Part shown: positions 25,229-38,880 of the stretch, in pieces
Layout of the letters: every line of letters begins with the position of its first letter
Numbering within the stretch: the stretch's first letter is position 1
Source: Branchiostoma floridae
Taxonomy: Eukaryota > Chordata > Leptocardii > Amphioxiformes > Branchiostomatidae
Direction: 5' to 3'
Assembly (NCBI RefSeq): GCF_000003815.2
Contig: NC_049996.1
Location: forward strand, 9,326,715 to 9,390,714
Length of the DNA: 64,000 nt
Program-made: the position numbers and the translations under genes
Notes under the pieces: model-generated
Told to the model about the DNA's origin: nothing
The model's database searches: none
Seen by the model: the letters and a program-made list of their open reading frames with translations, nothing else

Positions 25229-26540
25229 TATGTTTTATACAATGATTGTTTCCAAACAATACCCGCTTTGAATTCGTCTTTGTGACTACATTCCTTGTTG
25301 GCTAGTAGTTAGTAGCGCTTTTGGTATGCTTGGGCTGAACAGAAACTTATCAGAAAACGACATAACGGAGCCTTACAAAACACAAGTCACAAGCATGATA
25401 CTTGCTGAGTAACTGTTGACTTATTTGGGAAAAATTTGAATCATCATCAAAACAGTACTTGTATACAAATATGTTTGTCTCAAGCCTGGTATTTATTCGC
25501 ATAGGAACATTCTGTTCCAACGGTGTTTACGTGTTTGTTTATATGCGACGTCTCGTACACAATGCAAAGTCCGGCCGGGGAAGCAGATCACACCTTGTCA
25601 CTAATTATGCAACGCTAGACTGTTTCTGCCGCGCCCTCCCGGGGGACTTTTTTGGTATGATAATGCGGAATGTAACGGTGATAATGGCGATACCACAATC
25701 AGATGCATTTGCTCCTGTTGTATAACAAGCCAATCACCATTTCTTTTCATATACATCCTAATTACTTTGACGGACGCATCCATCAAACATCTATCTCAAA
25801 ATTTGATGGGATTATTCTTTCTCTTTTTCAGAAGGCGGGTCGACATTCTCTGGCCGTGTCAACAGCTGGGAGAACACTGGATTACAGGAAAGGCACAGAA
25901 GGAATTGAGCTGGGAGGGATCAGGGCGTAACTAGCCTGAAAAGAAGCGAAGCACTGTCACTAGTAGAAAGGAGACTTTGTGCTGTTGCGAGAAGCTGTAC
26001 ATACTGATACTAGAAGTCATGTTAGTTGTACTTTACAAGCTGGATTCACTATCTGTATCCTGTAGCCGGATGTGGAAATTCCTTAGAGTTGGACATCGCG
26101 AAGACTTTGATTTGTAATAGAAACAGATATTCGTAGAAGCAAGATTAGCCACAGACTCCCATGTCAGCTTTACATAAAAGTCAAATTGTATTCACGTTTG
26201 ATCCTATATTCTATTTGGAAGTATAAGAAGTCATGTGATATTGGCGGTTAAAGGATTCAACTTTCCCTTAACATAATTAGATAACAGGGACTCTCTGTAC
26301 ATACCTGGTATAACCCATTCTTGTTGCAATATTGTATCTGTATACATATCATGTGGCAGACAGGATTCGGCCTCGATGACATTACGTCGTTTAGTTCTTC
26401 TAAGACTGGTTTAGAATAAGATTATTCTGTGCATTCTTTTCCATTTCAAATCGTGTTAGCCTTTTATAAGAAAGTAATTGGGCACACATGATATTGTGAT
26501 TTGTCAAATGTGCGGAAAATTCATTAAAGTGACTTTGTAT

Positions 26541-26970
26541 CTGCAGAAAATCCCGTTTTGGATTCTTTATGATCTGATCATACGAAGAAATCCCTAAAAA
26601 ACGACTTCGCATCCGCGGCAAATGCCGCATTGGGATTTCTTAGGATCCGACCATGCCAAATATACGAGGAAAATCCTATAAAAACGACTTCGCATCCACA
26701 GCAAATTCCGTATTGGGATTCTTTAGGATCCGACCATGACAAATATACGAGGAAAATCCTATAAAAACGACTTCGCATCCGCGGCAAAGGCCGTTTTGGG
26801 ACCCGTTCATTCCAGGTATTCGAAGAAATCCTTTGAAAAACGACTTCGCATCCGAGGGAAATACCGTTTGGGGATTCTTTGCGATCCGATCATTCCAGGT
26901 ATTCGAAGAAATCCCTAAAAAAACGACTTCGCATCCGTGGAAAATCCCATTTTGGGATATGTTTGAGTCT
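26541..26970. repeat. Minisatellite, ~83-bp unit
   Basis: The core ACGACTTCGCATCCG starts at 26601, 26684, 26767, 26840 and 26923 (spacings 83, 83, 73, 83). Each is followed by a GGGATTC..T...GATCCGA block and then CGARGAAATCC. A partial unit begins the array near 26541, and the pattern decays past 26970 into GGATCCC/GGATAT-rich sequence up to about 27100. Confidence 0.8.
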
Positions 26971-27100
26971 TTTCATTCCGGATCCCAAAAATCCAAATTT
27001 CGGATATTTTAGGGATCCAACTCGAATCCGTTTGCATTCGCTAGCATTTGTTACAAATACGCAAATATCCCTGCTCGGATATGGCTACATCCGACACCCT

Positions 27101-28735
27101 TTCCCCCTGTGTATAGACCGCCTGTCTTGGAGCATGTGCAAAATACGGTCTCCATGTCATGTAAGCTGCCTATATGTAGCCTTCAAAGTTCCAAAGTTTT
27201 TTTTCCGACAATGGTTGATAAGGAGTTTGGGAATGCTGAGATAGGCTTGATTCTTGTCATGTAGGAAAGCTGAATAAGATCGACAGCGATTTAGACATCG
27301 AATTATATTTTTGATTAATCAGGTCCTGATAGAGTGACCTGTTTGACCTAAGGGGTCCAAGGTGGATTCTTCCATATTCTCTGCTACGTAATGGTCTTTG
27401 TTCCTTGAAAACAAACTGACAGGTATTGACTACAAAAAAGGCTTTAAATGTGGATTTTGATGATAGGTATCATCATCGATAATAAATGTAGGATTTATGT
27501 CAGGTAAGCTCTAGATAGGCATGTAAGTAGGCATAACCGAAGGGCACTTTATTTCATGTTTGTCTTTCTTGTCAGTAGAGCTATATACGTCAAAAGTCAT
27601 GTTAAGGTCGGGAGTACAACACATGCCACAGCATCATAGTTCAAAGCATCGATCACTTGGTGAGTGAAGGCTCAAGTTAAGCCTTGCAAACTCACAGCCG
27701 CAAATACATACTTAAATGGCCGTCGTTATAAGAGAAGTCATCAGTCTAAGAAGACCTAGAAAGAGACTTACTTACTTTGAACGTTGCCAGACGTAGCGCA
27801 AAGTTAGCAGGTAATAACTTTAAAAGTTCGGCAAGTTTCTGATTAACTTGGACAGACGTATAATGATGTTCCGTTGTACTGACTTGACCAATATCAAACA
27901 GACGCCCGGACATCCATCAGGTCATAAACTGCAAGAAAAGGTATTAGATTCCTGTACAGTCTAATGACTTTAACGTCCCGTACGTGGGTGTGCTAAGCAC
28001 AATTAGCACAAGGGTAGTAGGCTATAATGAATGCAAGGTTATGCTACGCATTGCAATGTTATGAACGGCACAATAAGCCCCGACCCCTGACGGAAATATG
28101 TGATTACTGCAAATACGTATTTCCACACCTTTCCATGCTTTTACATGTCAATACTATTCCTGGTTTTTAGCCTATGATGATAACTGTGTAAGATTTGAAA
28201 TACTCTAAAAGTACAAGAGAAACACAGGACCATTGCTAGCTACTGGACGGTTTAATCTCTAATTTTCAGTCGTGTGCAAAAAAACAACAGGACTGTCCGT
28301 TATCTTGTCATTTTGTGTCCCGCTGCCTTGATTAAGTGCCAGTCTGTCTGGTAAGGATAATTATTGAGTAAATATGCCCACAGTGCAGTTCGAGATGGAT
28401 GGTATCATGTCCACATCCAATGCGTCATTGCCATAATGGACGCCATTTTGAAAACTATTCAATAAATCTCCATCGCGACTTTTTTCAAGTACATATTATG
28501 AATACACATCATAAATCATAGTGAGAAAGTTCTTCGATGAAGGAGCCAGATCTTTTGTGTCAAAAGCTTCATTTTTCAGCCCAGAGTTCAACGTCTCATA
28601 CGTAGGAGATATTGAAAATTCCATATGCTGATGGGAGAGAAGAAGAAGTGGAATTCTAATCTTCTTGTTCAACAGATGCCTCGAGCAAGAGGGATCTCTG
28701 CTCGCCGGGGAAATGATGTCATGACACTGCCTGAC
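27101..28735. other. No supported gene
   Basis: AT-rich spacer with short frames only; I see no element boundaries in it. Confidence 0.35.
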
Positions 28736-28737
28736 GA

Positions 28738-29061
28738 GATTTATATTCTGTGAACCACTGTAAGACAGAGCTCTCCATCAGTGGTGCGGTGTCCTTGCTT
28801 AACCTTGTCTGTTTTACAAGTTTATGCAAGCAACAGCATTGCTTTGCTTCAGATATTAGGTTAAGATTTTACCAGCAGAAAAGCTCAGATACAACTTTTT
28901 GGCTGAGCTCATCAGATTATATTCTATGAACCAGTGTAAGACAGACTTCTCCATCAGTCCTTGCTTAACCTTGTCTGCTTTGCAACTTCATGCAGCCAAC
29001 ATCATTTTTACTTCGCTTTAGATATTAAGTTAAAGATTTTTCCAGCAGAAAAGCTCAGAGA
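28738..29061. repeat. Tandem direct repeat, ~150-bp unit
   Basis: Two copies, about 28738-28892 and 28913-29061, share ATTATATTCTRTGAACCA, GTAAGACAG, CTCCATCAGT, CCTTGCTTAACCTTGTCTG and CCAGCAGAAAAGCTCAGA. They differ by small indels. Confidence 0.7.
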
Positions 29062-29499
29062 TGATCAGCTTATTTATCTATTTCGGACAGCGCTAGCTGC
29101 TCTAGGGAAGAGGGGGTAGATAATCACCCTCTGCAGATGAATATGAATGATTTTTTACAAATAATAAAAATCGGACGAAGAATAGGAATGCAAAACTTCA
29201 TCCAAGCTTCTTGAAATTTAGTTGGGTAGTGACATTTTGTAGCACCGTCCCAAGAGCACAATAAAGTGGATCTGTTTCGAGGTGTAAGTCACGTATGTGA
29301 ATAGAGATCACACGGCCTATGACTTCCCTGGTGCCAAAAGTCTCGACAGCAACCCTGTTGTCGCGAACCCGCCTCAGGCGATGCCATTACGCTGAATCCT
29401 GATGGGGGCGTGCGAGGAGAGATAAGGCCGGCGCCTATACTTCAACAGGGCCTACTTAGTACTCTCCATCTTCCTGGTAATGCCTGACAGCACTCAACT

Positions 29500-29622
29500 T
29501 CTCTCAAGTGTATGTCGAGAAAAGCTTGTGGTTCGCAAAAAAAGGTACCAACTATTAAGCATTCTCAGTCTAGCTACTCTGGCAGAAGATTTATTACATT
29601 CGCTAGCAACAAAATATGATAA
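29500..29622. repeat. Dispersed repeat, copy B (partner at 23504)
   Basis: Same orientation as the copy at 23504-23632. Shared blocks include AAAGCTTGTGGTTC, GGTACCAACTA and TTCTCAGTCTAGCTACTCT. Confidence 0.6.
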
Positions 29623-30340
29623 ATATCGTCGTCTAACATACATATGTAATATGAAATTCTCACGAGTCTACATTGCTACGTCCAGCACTGATAATGCTTA
29701 CTGCTCGGGTAAGACTTTGATCAATAGGACATGTTGAAAATGCATTGCAAGCTGAAGCGTATATATTTTTTAGCCTCCACACTATTTGCCCAGTTAAAAC
29801 ACGTTATTCAAACAATACTTATTCGCCAAAAGAGTATTATCCTACAGGGCTATTCCAAGTAATGTTAACAGCCATCTTTAATCCCCTCCTACTTCTAAAA
29901 CAGTGGGAATAGTCCTACTGCCAATAGTATGAGCGTGGGCGTAAGCTGATAACTAAGTCCTGATTTTCCAGGAAAAGCCATCTAGCGTTACCACAGTACG
30001 CTGGAAGTAGTAAAAAATCACCAAAGAACCTAAGACAGTAAATGGTGCCGCCTCACTGACTCAGTCTATAAACACATGTTTAGGAAAGATAAGACAGAGT
30101 CTCCGGATTTCTTTTAAAGACTAAATTCGCACAACAGTGCTGCTAAGATACGATCCTCCATGATTCTCTAAGTCAGATCATGAATACTAATTGGATAATT
30201 GCCTCCACGTAATCCCTTCCAGTTCTTTGAAAGACGGGGAAATGATTACTACTTCTCATCTAGAGGGATTAGGTAGGAAGGAAGTAACAGTGTTGGTGAT
30301 TAAGTCTTAAGAATTTTCTGTAGTGTGTCTTAAATTTTAG

Positions 30341-31533
30341 GTTTGAGACGTTGCTGTCTGACAGAGTCAGACAGACCCAACTAAATTTAGAGCTTGACAG
30401 ATCACGGACAATGGTTAAACAGTCTACAAGTGATGTTACCAGTCAATGGATCTCTTATTTGTTTTTTAAAGCTTTTTTCCATTCTATTATTGACAAGGGG
30501 ACTTTAGAACTGACAAGTTTGAGTCTGATCCAACCAAGGAGGTTAAAAATCCTCCTTGATCCAACCAACCGATCACATTTGATTTCAATATGCAAGTTGA
30601 ATATCTGCTTCAGTGTACACGACTACGTTCTTGTGCATTATTCGAGTCATCAGGTTAGCGTGACCCTGTGATCACTTCCGGGTCATATCTAGTTTGACCT
30701 TGGCTCGTAAGTTCTTTCTGTTAGTGACTTCACGAAAAATAAACGATCTATGATGTTTTTGTGTTTGAATAGGTACGCTGGAGTTGTCGAGGACGTTTTG
30801 CTGGTCCGGAGACGGAGACTGGATGGAACACTACTACTGATTTCAGTGTCCCTGGTGAGGAAATGTCCAATGATATTCTCACATTCAAGTTCAATAAGCT
30901 GAAATGATATCTAAATAACTTGAGATAAAGATGTCTTTGCGATGCTTAAGTATGTTGTTATGTCTGATTCTACTTGGTTCCCATGTTTTCTACTACTTAA
31001 CTGTGTGAACCTGTGTGTTACAGATGGTGCAAAGGATAAAGCAAAGTCAAGGTTTGTATATCATGTGTATAATGTACACAGTCTGACGAAATGCCCCGTA
31101 CTGTTTTGTGTGGCGTCTTTTGAGTAACGTTATATAGTCGGTGTATTTTGACAACATTATCATGTGAATTGGACTCAGTAAACCATGGTGTGCCATATTT
31201 TGTATAAAAGTATTTTGCATTGCAAACTTTGATGGCGACCATACAATTCCACATTGTAAATAGAGATTCAAATTGTTATAATGAAAATATTATGTTACCT
31301 TATTCCTCAAAGGAGATAACTTAACTAATACATGATTTGAAGCCCTGTAACTGTACAGATGAATTCAATTGACAAATACACATTTTGCACGGCATGCCAC
31401 TAATATCGTATCTATCATTTCTTATTTCCAGGAACTTTGGTCAGTATATTCGCCCTGAACAATTTGTTTGCATCTTACTACTTTGCCAACCTTTTCTACG
31501 AGTATTGTACTATATATTTTCATCACAATGATA
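30341..31533 (+). CDS. Candidate spliced locus, product unknown
   Basis: Four segments have plausible sites: 30341 onward (after AAATTTTAG; a coiled-coil-like frame with LLSDRVRQTQLNLELDRSR), about 30773-30861 (after GTTTGAATAG, donor CCTG|GTGAGG), 31023-31050 (after GTGTTACAG, donor TCAAG|GTTTGT) and 31432 onward (after TTTCCAG). The last three join in frame in two different readings. One gives ...NTTTDFSVPDGAKDKAKSRNFG... to a stop near 31533; the other gives a more hydrophobic product. The first segment has no donor that clearly fits either. Direction seems plausible, but identity and even coding status are open. Confidence 0.22.
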
Positions 31534-32540
31534 CATTTTACTTAAAGGTTGCCCAAAAGGGCATAGTGCGTAGCGTTTTGTAACACGTCGCTTTATAACC
31601 AGGTTGAATATGTACAATTCATTGACATTTGCCAATATCAATGTTGTTCCAATAGCGACTAGAAAATGGTGATGCATGTCAAGCTTACCAGCTCACTTTC
31701 CTGTTGAACCTTACTTAAGCTACCCTCAAAGGGTACATCAAACATTCCAAGATAAAGGACAGGGCTATAGGGTAGCAAGAAAATACATTTGCAAATAATC
31801 CTGTAGGATTTGGCAAAGTGATTTTGGACAGGTTATCAAACTTTGAGATCACCTACGAGGATACTTTTCCCTGTCTAAAAACATAATCCAACTTGTTATG
31901 TTAAAAGAAGGGCGAACAGTGGCCGAGAAAACATTAGAACAAGGACCGTTGCCTGTACCACGTCTGTGCATGCGCTGTGGAAGCTAGCTGTCCGTGACCT
32001 CACATGACCGAATAACATCGTAAGTTCATAACGAAACCGTGACCTTTGAGCCGCCATGTTTGCACGCACCATTTCACTGTTACCCGCTTATTATTACAGT
32101 GGGCCCTGGAGTCGAACCGCTATTGGAGATTATTTGCGCTACCAATATTCACTGTAATGGATGGTCTCCCCAAAGGCCTGCATTCCATTTTACTCCTCAC
32201 TCATCAGATATTAGTCAGCGCACAGTGCATCACATATCTTCAACAGGGGCACGCGTTTGTAATGATTAGTAGTGCAGCAGAATTACATTGTATCAATTTA
32301 AGAATTCATCTCTATGCTGACTACTAGTACAAGACCTCACTGTACTCAGTAATTATGACAATATGAGTATGCATGCTTATATCTAAGTATGTGCATGAAA
32401 GCTCGCTTTAATTGGTAAGCAATATGAATTTAGATCATGAAAATATTGCTGGATAAGTGCATGTGTACTAAGATCTCATTTTGGAGATGAAAGCATCAAA
32501 TCTTCATTGGATTACATTTTAAAAGATTCGAATAAGTATC
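31534..32540. other. No supported gene
   Basis: AT-rich spacer. The 93- and 76-codon plus-strand frames at 32039-32327 overlap each other and are unassigned. Confidence 0.35.
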
Positions 32541-32570
32541 TAGATAGATAGATAGATAGATAGATATAGA
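32541..32570. repeat. (TAGA)n microsatellite
   Basis: About six to seven uninterrupted TAGA units. Confidence 0.9.
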
Positions 32571-35500
32571 TAAATGTCATGACCTAACTTCAACTATATA
32601 TTCTAACCTAACTGCAACTACTGAATTTGGGTCAGGGTATGTATATATCTTGAGGCAATTGCTCCTGACGGTAATAAAATGGAAGCGTTTTTTCGGCAAT
32701 TCCCTAGCGTGGTTGAGTGGTAAGAAACAATGCATTTCCTTCTGTGATTTAAACTTCACAAGGTTTATAAGAATTTTGATTTATTGCATGCCATGCAAAG
32801 AGACGTCGACAGGGAGTCAGCATCCGATTCATATTTCAGATAACACTGTCTTCGGGCATCTCTAGAGAATATACTACGAGTGTACATTTTATGTTTTCAC
32901 AGGCGCAATGTCACAAAAGTACAGGTAATAAGAAATAGGTGGTATTTGGAAAATCATGAGCGTTGCTGTGTAGAGAGAGCAGGGAAGAGTCTTTTGTTGG
33001 TAGTTAAGAGTGTTACTTACTTCCCAAGAGTAGAACTACTAGTAGTTAAAACTGAAAAATCGACAAATATCTGTCGACGGGATCTACAGCGTCCGAAGTT
33101 CCTTCTAGACGTAATTTGTAACGATATGTGGATACCCGCCATCTGTCGTCGGACGGATTGTCACGTATTTACTATCAGTTCGTCAGGGATTCTTCACCTA
33201 ATGATATCTACAAAATTGCAAGCTGTCCTGTTTAGGAGTTAAACGGGGAAATTTGAGAAAAAACATTTATCGAAAACTACATTAACTCATAGGTAATTCA
33301 TATTTTCAGAATATAATTTGCTCTCTCAAACTGCTGGGGGATAATACACGTGCATGAAGAAAAAAAATCTTGATAAGAAACTATATGTATATTTTAAAAA
33401 AAGGGTATTTTCGTACAGAGATATTCTTCAGAAGAACACATTTATGTTGTATAATCACAGAATGATTAGAATGCGACATCCATGGTACTCTTGAACTGTT
33501 TGTACGTTTGACCGAACACAATATCTGGTGCTCAGAACCCACGCCCCCTTCCTTCAGCCACGTCGCTACATATCGTGTACGTGACTATGCATAACTTAAT
33601 AGTACACCTATTCCAGGCAGACAGCCAAGAAGCTGGCAACATTCTAATCAAATCAACTTAGGAGAGGGATTCAGTTGCCCTTCCTCTTTGTTCCTAAAGT
33701 AAACGAATATAAATGGAAAGCAAACTACTGAGATTATTCTATCATCCTTTTGTTTACTATAATTATTTTGTAACAAATTTATTGATTATTTTTCAACAAA
33801 TCTATTGATATATTACTGTTGGCTATAGCCAGTCGATGGCGAAATGACTTGCTGTGCCCCAAATGATTTAAATAGACATTCATACTCACAGAAACCTCAC
33901 TATTGTCTATCAATCAACATACCATGAATGTATGAATTATAGTAAACTCTGCCGTTCCACCCCTAGCATTGATAATGGTCAAACCCACTGGGGGCCATTG
34001 TGAATAGGGACATAAACGATGATTTGGCTTGAAGCAGTTGTTACACGTACATGAATTTCTACCCATATATACAAGAGCAAAACGTACTGAAGCATAAGTA
34101 ATGGCAGCCAACATCTAATAGTCCAGTTACAGTGCATCAATTCGAAATCTCTCTTAAACTGACACACTTATTCGTATCGAGTCAGCTGGGAGTTCCTATG
34201 GCCCCGAAATGGCTACTTGCAAAAGGACAATGTATATTTGATCATGACACTCATGTACCGACATACGCACAACTTAACCCATGTCCTTGTAAGAATTTTT
34301 TGGCCAATTTACATCCCCCCCTAAGCAAAATTAATCAGATCAGTAAAACCTGACATATTCTGTGCTGATGCAGATTGACGTCCCCGGTGGATGCGGTTTA
34401 ATATGCCGTAGGCTACATATAAGTCAGAAATGCCCCCAACGTCTAAAGATACAGACATTAAATGTGTAAATGTGTACAACCCGTGTATATATACTGGTTC
34501 AGCAGGACAAAGTAAATGCATATCAGTGTGTGTGTGTTACATTTTCATTATCATCTCGGACGAGTTGTTGGGACCTATTAAGTCCATCATCTCTCCCCAA
34601 CATTTCATTCCAGCGGAAAACAAACGTATGTGGAGAGTTTATATCACTGAATACAACGTCGGTTGCTTGTTTTAATGCATGTATATCTATTAAGAATGAC
34701 CTTTTGTGCGGTGTATGTCTGTTCAAACCTGACATGTCACACCAAAGCTGGGATGAAAGCCCGTTAGCCAGTCAAACGGTTGGCTACATCCCGTCTTCAT
34801 TTGCGTTCTGAACGAATCCTTTGATAGATGCTCCTGCCACAGCTCTCCTTTAATGAGCCAAACGGGGCGTGAATCAAAACGCTACACAGCTACCATTCAT
34901 CTGTCATAGGCCGTTAACGTTACAGGCCAACAGGGCGCCAATAAGGGCCTTCAAATTAGAGGATAATGGACAAAATTGCGTCATTACTATTACATTCCTA
35001 CTTTTCTGTATTGAATATTATTCTTCAATTGAAATTGTATATTCGGATTGTAAAGAGACGGGATCGTAGAATAAGCCACCTTTTAATAGTTTCTGGCTGG
35101 GTGAAAAGGGGTCACCATCCGAATGCCATTCCATAATAGAAATATAAAAACACTGTTTAAATTTTACAAATGGTCGGATGTAACTATAACGGACACAAAC
35201 CCGCCATGATGACGGCTCCGTATGAAAGCACGTTAACGTGATGCACCTTTCTTTCAATGAGACTTGACAGCTGACGTCGTATTTTTGGTCATTATCCCAT
35301 AACAAGTACTGAAACGTATATTCTAAAGGTCATGATTCATGTCAATGCTAATATCTAGTCTTGGACATGAACGGACGTTTCAATAGAGAGCTAACATTAG
35401 CTTGTGTAATGCGCGTTTTGTATCTACTGCCACATGACGAGGGCACGTAGCACTTTTACAATGCATTTTCATGGGTCCAATTACAACAAGAGTTGAACTA

Positions 35501-36690
35501 CAAATGTACAGCACAGCTATCTTCGGAAAGGTCAATACTTATGTCTTTCAAAGGGGCATACATACAAGTAACGTTACGGTGATATTGATAAGTCTACATT
35601 TAATTTCTCCAATATATATCTAACTTGCTATGGTAAAGTGGTCTTCATAACACATAAAACTATTATTCCCGAGACACCTATTTGTATAACAAATACAGTA
35701 CAACTACATTGCATATTCCTCTGCCTAAGAATTTTTTTGACAAAATAGATGTGGTTTTACAAGGGATACTACATGACAAACTCTAGGCCTCCCTCTACCC
35801 ACCTGGCAATACCCCATCCCGACTGTACTCCTAATCTTCATGTAAACTTAACCATAACCCAACCCACACCGGATCTGTTCATGACCTGTACCTAAGACAA
35901 TGATGAGTTACCGACGAAGACCTTACGCCCATTCCTTATTGGTATCTCACTCTCTGCGCCAGCGCTGACGCACATGTAAAGCAACGCAATATAGCTGACG
36001 TTTTATCGGCGAAAACATCTTGAAATGTGCGTAGCATAGATAAACGTTACACGTATTTCCCACACCAGTAAAAATCACCTTGGATAATACCTGTCGTTTG
36101 GTTGTAACTGTAATGCATTATGGGCAATAAGCGTGAAGATTGCACCGCAGAGGTCGGACTTGCGGTTAATTTGACTTATGAATTATTTAATGCAGTTCGG
36201 GAGAGCCAACCAACTTTTCAATTTCAATTTTTACTGAGAGCCAATTTATAGTATAAGCATGAATTGTGTAAAGCTTTTTTTCCCCTTTATTTCTTCCTGA
36301 CGGTTTCAATATGCCATTAGTAGTAAAACTTTGGACATAAAAATGTGAGGATTGACGGCTTATAGAAATACAAGAGAAATCTTTTTCTTGTTTTAAAACG
36401 TTTCTATGTATTTTATACTGTAGTACAGATAATGTGTTGTATATTTTTCATGTAGTATTGGCATCATAAAGTATCTTGATTACTCTTTAATTGCTTAAAG
36501 ACAAGTATTTCATATACTGTGCCACATGTGCGCAATGCGTGTTCTTAATGAAAACCTTAGAAGAAAACATACACAACAACACTCAAGTCTCCTAGATATG
36601 ATGTACATATAGACTCCTAAGAGAGATACAGAATAGTTTTTTTCGTCACAATGACGCAAAAGAAGTCAAACGCAGTACGAAAGCCCAATC
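32571..36690. other. No supported gene
   Basis: Short frames only. A 22-base segment at 32905-32926 lies between a good acceptor (TGTTTTCACAG) and a donor (TACAG|GTAATA) and could be a microexon, but nothing joins to it convincingly. Confidence 0.35.
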
Positions 36691-37840
36691 CCCGCGCATG
36701 TTATCCAAGTGTTTCCCACAGACGATACCAGAGGTGCGTCCCAACAGGGGCCTCCTTGGCAGAAATTCCAATCCGTCTTGCGTAATGAATTTTTATTTCC
36801 TGCCAGCTGTGAAAGCGCAGTTAAAGACAGTGGACTGCGCAGGACCGGAAATGACTCGAGTCAATTATCAGCGGTTGTTCCACAAACCACGGCCATGTTG
36901 GCGATACCTGCACATGGAACGGACCAATTGGTCATAGCAGCGGCTCCTTCCCGCATGCCTAGGCGATAACAAGGCAACGCCCCCTCCCCTAACTCTCAGC
37001 TAAACGCTTCAGAACAAATCTCGCCACCATCTGTGGCCTCCTGGCTCGTGGATATCACAGGTTAACGTAAATAATGAATACCCTTATCATGCCCAAAATG
37101 TGGGGCAAGTGATCAAATGGTTGATAGACCCACCTGCCTGGAGGCGCCGATGCGGCAATTCCACGCGCCGCGGTGCCTCTTGACGCGGAGAGAGTGGCGA
37201 TTACGCCGGCAATGTTCCTCGTGTGTGCCGATGGGTCTATCTCTCTCTCTCTGCGACTCTTCTTACCGCTTCCTGTGGCCGAGAATGAAATATAAGTCCT
37301 TGCCCGGAGCAATCGCAGGAGTTAGCTCATCACAAAGATGACGCTAACGTGATATCCCGATCGTCAGTCTTCCTCAGTCCGCGGTCTGGTGATGCGGCCA
37401 AATCTTCCTGATCCGCAGGCTTGATGTGCCTGGTAACCACCGGGAGACGTCTCAGCGGTGGGGGATTTACGCTGGAACAGAAGCACGGAGTCAAGCGTTC
37501 AACACACGGAGGAGCGGGATTCCATCACATCCCGTGGCCGAGCGTGATTGGTTGTAACCCTGACGGTACGGGAGGGGGTACAACGCCCACGTCCTACGCG
37601 TCTCAAGCAACAAAAAACGTCACAGACGAACGTCAAAATCACCCCAAAAGTGCAATTAAACCGAGCATGTCATCAACGCGGCACGAATCGAAGAATGGAG
37701 TCGGGAGAAAGATGAAGGTGAATGGGACAGGTGGATGCTGCAGACAGTGTTCCTCAGTACCGGCCTCACCTGTACCTCCGCCGCTGCCCTTTCATTATGA
37801 TAATCCATTAAATGCACCACTGATTCGATAGACTGTAGGG
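36690..37840. other. GC-rich island with unassigned frames
   Basis: GC is clearly above the surrounding AT-rich DNA for more than 1 kb. Frames of 79, 86 and 136 codons (plus) and 85 codons (minus) are open but unrecognised. The 86-codon frame (36709-36969) begins inside TTTCCCACAG, an acceptor-like site. Also present are a CT-rich run near 37231 and a GTGATTGGTTG (inverted CCAAT) near 37547. It could be a promoter island, an old gene, or simply compositional. Confidence 0.25.
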
Positions 37841-38275
37841 ATGGAATTATTCATTTTCAATTGCAGTTACGCTTAAGTATTCTTCACATCTTTTAAGAGA
37901 ACCTTATGCAATAAGTAGCACCATGATACTATGAAAGTGATTTGGTCAGAAATAAAGAGATGTGCAAAACAGTTTCCAGTTTAAAGTTAATAAAACGTCA
38001 TATTGCAAGAAATAACGTTTTTTCATGTCCCAATTAAACATTTATGGTCAAAGTCCAGTGTTTAAAAGATTACTCATTTTCATTATCAGTAAGATACCAA
38101 CGTTGATCTGAACGCCAAAATATTATCCATGTGGCTAAAATTGTCCATTACAACTTAGTGTAGAACATGTGGAATGGTATATGTAAAACAATTCATTGCC
38201 CATAGGCAAAATCAACGTATATTGATGCATATATACCTTTCATAGTTGCCCCCCTCCTTTCGAAAGAAAATCAGT

Positions 38276-38880
38276 GAAATGAAAGTGACACTTTAAGATT
38301 GTACAACTGTTCAGTGTAATACAGCAAACTGTTTGATATTCCACGTTCCTTCCTGGCGGCAGGTAGAGGAAGTGTGGGTTATTACATCCCCCTTTTAATT
38401 ATCAAGATATTCCACTTGTCTAAGCGCCAAAAGTTGCCTCTCTACCTTTATAACGAAATGAAAGAGACACTTTAAGATTGTGCAACTGAACTGTTCAGTG
38501 TAATATATCAATGCCCATACTCTTTACAGTTGCCTCTCTACCTTTATAACGAAATGAAAGAGATGCCGAGACTTTAAGATTGTACAACTGTTCAGTGTAA
38601 TACAGCAAACTGTTTTATATTCCACGTTCCTTCCTGGCGGCAGGTAGAGGAAGTGTACAGGGATGCCGAGACTTTAAGATTGTGCAACTGAACTGTTCAG
38701 TATAATATAGCAAACTGTTTTATATTCCACGTTCCTTCCTGGCGGCAGGTAGAGGAAGTGTACAGGGATGCCGAGACTTTAAGATTGTGCAACTGAACTG
38801 TTCAGTATAATATAGCAAACTGCTTTGTATTCCGTGTTCCTTCCTGGCGGCAGGTAGAGGAAGTGTACAGGGATGCCGAG
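38276..38880. repeat. Tandem repeat array, 105-bp unit
   Basis: Clean 105-base units start at 38661 and 38766, with a partial unit at 38871. Each begins GGATGCCGAGAC and contains ACTTTAAGATTGTGCAACTG, TTCAGTATAATATAGCAAAC and TTCCTTCCTGGCGGCAGGTA. More diverged units start near 38276, 38455 (truncated) and 38551, with an ACGAAATGAAAG head. Confidence 0.85.

Noticed and set aside
26541-26970. CRISPR-like regularly spaced repeat
   Set aside because: The whole 83-base unit repeats, there are no unique spacers, and the window is animal DNA.
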